A DNA stretch of 64,000 nucleotides, taken from Zerene cesonia. Taxonomy: Eukaryota > Arthropoda > Insecta > Lepidoptera > Pieridae. Of the stretch, positions 62,804 through 64,000 are shown one piece after another; position 1 is the stretch's first letter, and the number at the start of each line of letters is the position of its first letter. The notes below the pieces were generated by a model that was given only the letters and a program-made list of their open reading frames with translations, was not told the origin of the DNA and did no database searches. Location: positions 7,917,927 to 7,981,926 of the forward strand of contig NC_052114.1 of the NCBI RefSeq assembly GCF_012273895.1, given 5' to 3'. The position numbers and the translations under genes were made by a program.

Positions 62804-63487
62804 GGACAAATAAATCTAAATTTATTTTTTATTTCCATTTAAAATTATTTATTTCAAGTTTAATATCAGTTTCTGTGCTTTTTATTAAACTCTATCGTCT
62901 GAGAGTATCAGTAAAGCAGATAATGCCACCCACACTAGATTTGATATATGTAAGTTCATAAATCAAATCAAATCAAACTTCTTTATTACCTATGCACCAA
63001 ACTGTACTAAAATAAGTACTACAAATAATTATACAACAAACTGAATCCAGACAACGAGCGATCCTTTATTTACGGAATCTCGTAAAAAAAAATTATTCAA
63101 CATTCTAAAAAAAATTTAATTTTCAAATGCATCATAATAAGTATATTATAAGTTCGCATTTGAATATTTTCTTGGATATTTTCTGTACGACTTGTAATTT
63201 TGATAGAAATCGAGAAAACCCTAATTCTCTTTCTTTTCCAATTTTCAACGCTATATGCACTAGTCTTATAACGGGAATTTTCAATTAAAGAAAAGCATAC
63301 ATATGACAAACCGAACAAATTTTAACTTATGTTATAAATTAGCTTACAAGCGGTCCTTATTTCTTAACCAGTTTAGCCATACATGACATTAAGTCAGAAA
63401 AAAAAAGTCATATTAATTGTCATTTCAATCACCCACAAAAAAAAGCTAAATGCCAATGTAATAAAAAGAAAGAAATTTTAATATCGA

Positions 63488-63493
63488 TTTATT
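63488..63493 (-). terminator. Poly(A) signal of the small secreted-peptide ORF
   Basis: TTTATT on the plus strand (AATAAA on the minus strand), 24 bases beyond the stop codon of the ORF ending at 63517. Confidence 0.4.
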
Positions 63494-63516
63494 CGAATAT
63501 AAAATACATATTTAAA

Positions 63517-63690
63517 CTATAATTTATGCTTAGGCTTTACGCTTCTATTCTCCGATCCATCCAAAAATGAAAGAGGCAGGATGCTAACGGATTGGGGATA
63601 ACCCTTCTTTGGCGTTATTTTTTCACTACACCATCCATAATGCGCACAAAATACAATAAGTATCACTTGTAATATTTTTCGTAGCAACAT
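63517..63690 (-). CDS. Putative small secreted peptide, 57 residues
   Basis: ATG at 63690, stop TAG at 63517. The protein begins MLLRKILQVILIVFCAHYGW followed by CSEK. This is a textbook signal peptide: basic n-region, hydrophobic core LQVILIVFCA, and likely cleavage after W-C-S near residue 22. The mature part of about 35 residues is EKITPKKGYPQSVSILPLSF, then LDGSENRSVKPKHKL. It is basic, has one NRS N-glycosylation sequon, and has no cysteine after the predicted cleavage site. An AATAAA signal follows 24 bases after the stop. It could be a complete small gene, the last exon of a longer one, or chance. I do not recognise a family. The surrounding AT-rich DNA makes a random ORF with such an ordered signal peptide unlikely but possible. 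Confidence 0.45.
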   Translation of the reverse strand: MLLRKILQVILIVFCAHYGWCSEKITPKKGYPQSVSILPLSFLDGSENRSVKPKHKL

Positions 63691-64000
63691 TTCTGTATTT
63701 ATTAATAATTAAATTATAGTTGTTTACACTTAACTTGGTGGCTTATCACTGAAGCTAGTTGCGGTTAAACCGTTGGAATAATGATAATTATCTATCGAAA
63801 CATTAGTAAACACAAAGGTTTTGTTATTATGGTTATATCTTTCCGGGTGTCCTTCGCAGATTGTTTTTAAATTGTTTGTTTACTATTCTAAATATAAGAA
63901 TTAATAACAGTAAACAGAGACGTTATACAACTCTAGAGTCTCCAAAATCCCAGGAGTCACATTCATTTGTAAAACAATACTTCCCCGATGGGTCTTCGCC
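63691..64000. other. Right-edge region upstream of the small ORF
   Basis: AT-rich, with no ORF recognised. If the small ORF is a gene, this is its promoter; TTCAGTG (minus strand, near 63745-63751) is an initiator-like sequence, but no convincing TATA box is seen at the right distance. Confidence 0.3.

Noticed and set aside
1..64000. CRISPR array, prokaryotic operon, virus or retrovirus-like coding region
   Set aside because: No regular spaced repeats, no reverse transcriptase, integrase or capsid-type ORF could be recognised; gene structure is wholly eukaryotic.

Overview
The window looks like nuclear DNA of an insect, most probably a moth or butterfly (Lepidoptera). It is AT-rich, and its genes are split into short exons with GT-AG introns. 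Dispersed repeats of kinds I associate with lepidopteran genomes are common: tRNA-headed SINEs, and short elements carrying 'ctgcgccccg…ccgcgtaagtccgtatcccgtagg' type sequence. The codon content of the conserved genes is insect-like. The species cannot be told. Three runs of exactly 1000 N (13034-14033, 23648-24647, 40094-41093) are assembly gaps of fixed nominal length.

Six conserved protein genes can be read, most of them exon by exon. From the left: (1) the N-terminal part of a folliculin-interacting protein (FNIP), minus strand, running off the left edge. (2) A divergent, intronless JmjC hydroxylase, JMJD5/KDM8, plus strand, 2421-3617. (3) Isovaleryl-CoA dehydrogenase, minus, nine exons from 8012 down to 3758, tail-to-tail with KDM8. 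(4) PAPS synthase (APS kinase plus ATP sulfurylase), minus, thirteen exons from 21777 down to 9641, with two phase-compatible alternative first coding exons further out at 27827 and 30905. (5) GPS2, a subunit of the NCoR/SMRT corepressor complex, plus, nine exons 32506-39118. (6) A FAM13-family gene, plus, nine exons 53512-59877, showing the family's coiled-coil modules but no RhoGAP domain. At the far right a 57-residue ORF on the minus strand (63690-63517) begins with a good signal peptide and looks like a small secreted peptide gene.

The long stretches between and within genes (8.0-9.6 kb, 21.8-30.8 kb, 41.1-53.4 kb, 59.9-63.5 kb) hold repeats and a few exon-like or promoter-like islands, but no conserved ORF that I could recognise. 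The genes are not an operon and do not form one pathway. They are housekeeping, metabolic and signalling genes: leucine breakdown, sulfate activation, mTORC1/AMPK-linked signalling, protein hydroxylation and nuclear corepression.

No bacterial-type system, CRISPR array or virus is visible. The most unusual items are the secreted-peptide ORF, the paired PAPSS first exons, a repeat family with a tRNA-like core between inverted repeats, and a TCACGTGA site between FNIP and KDM8.
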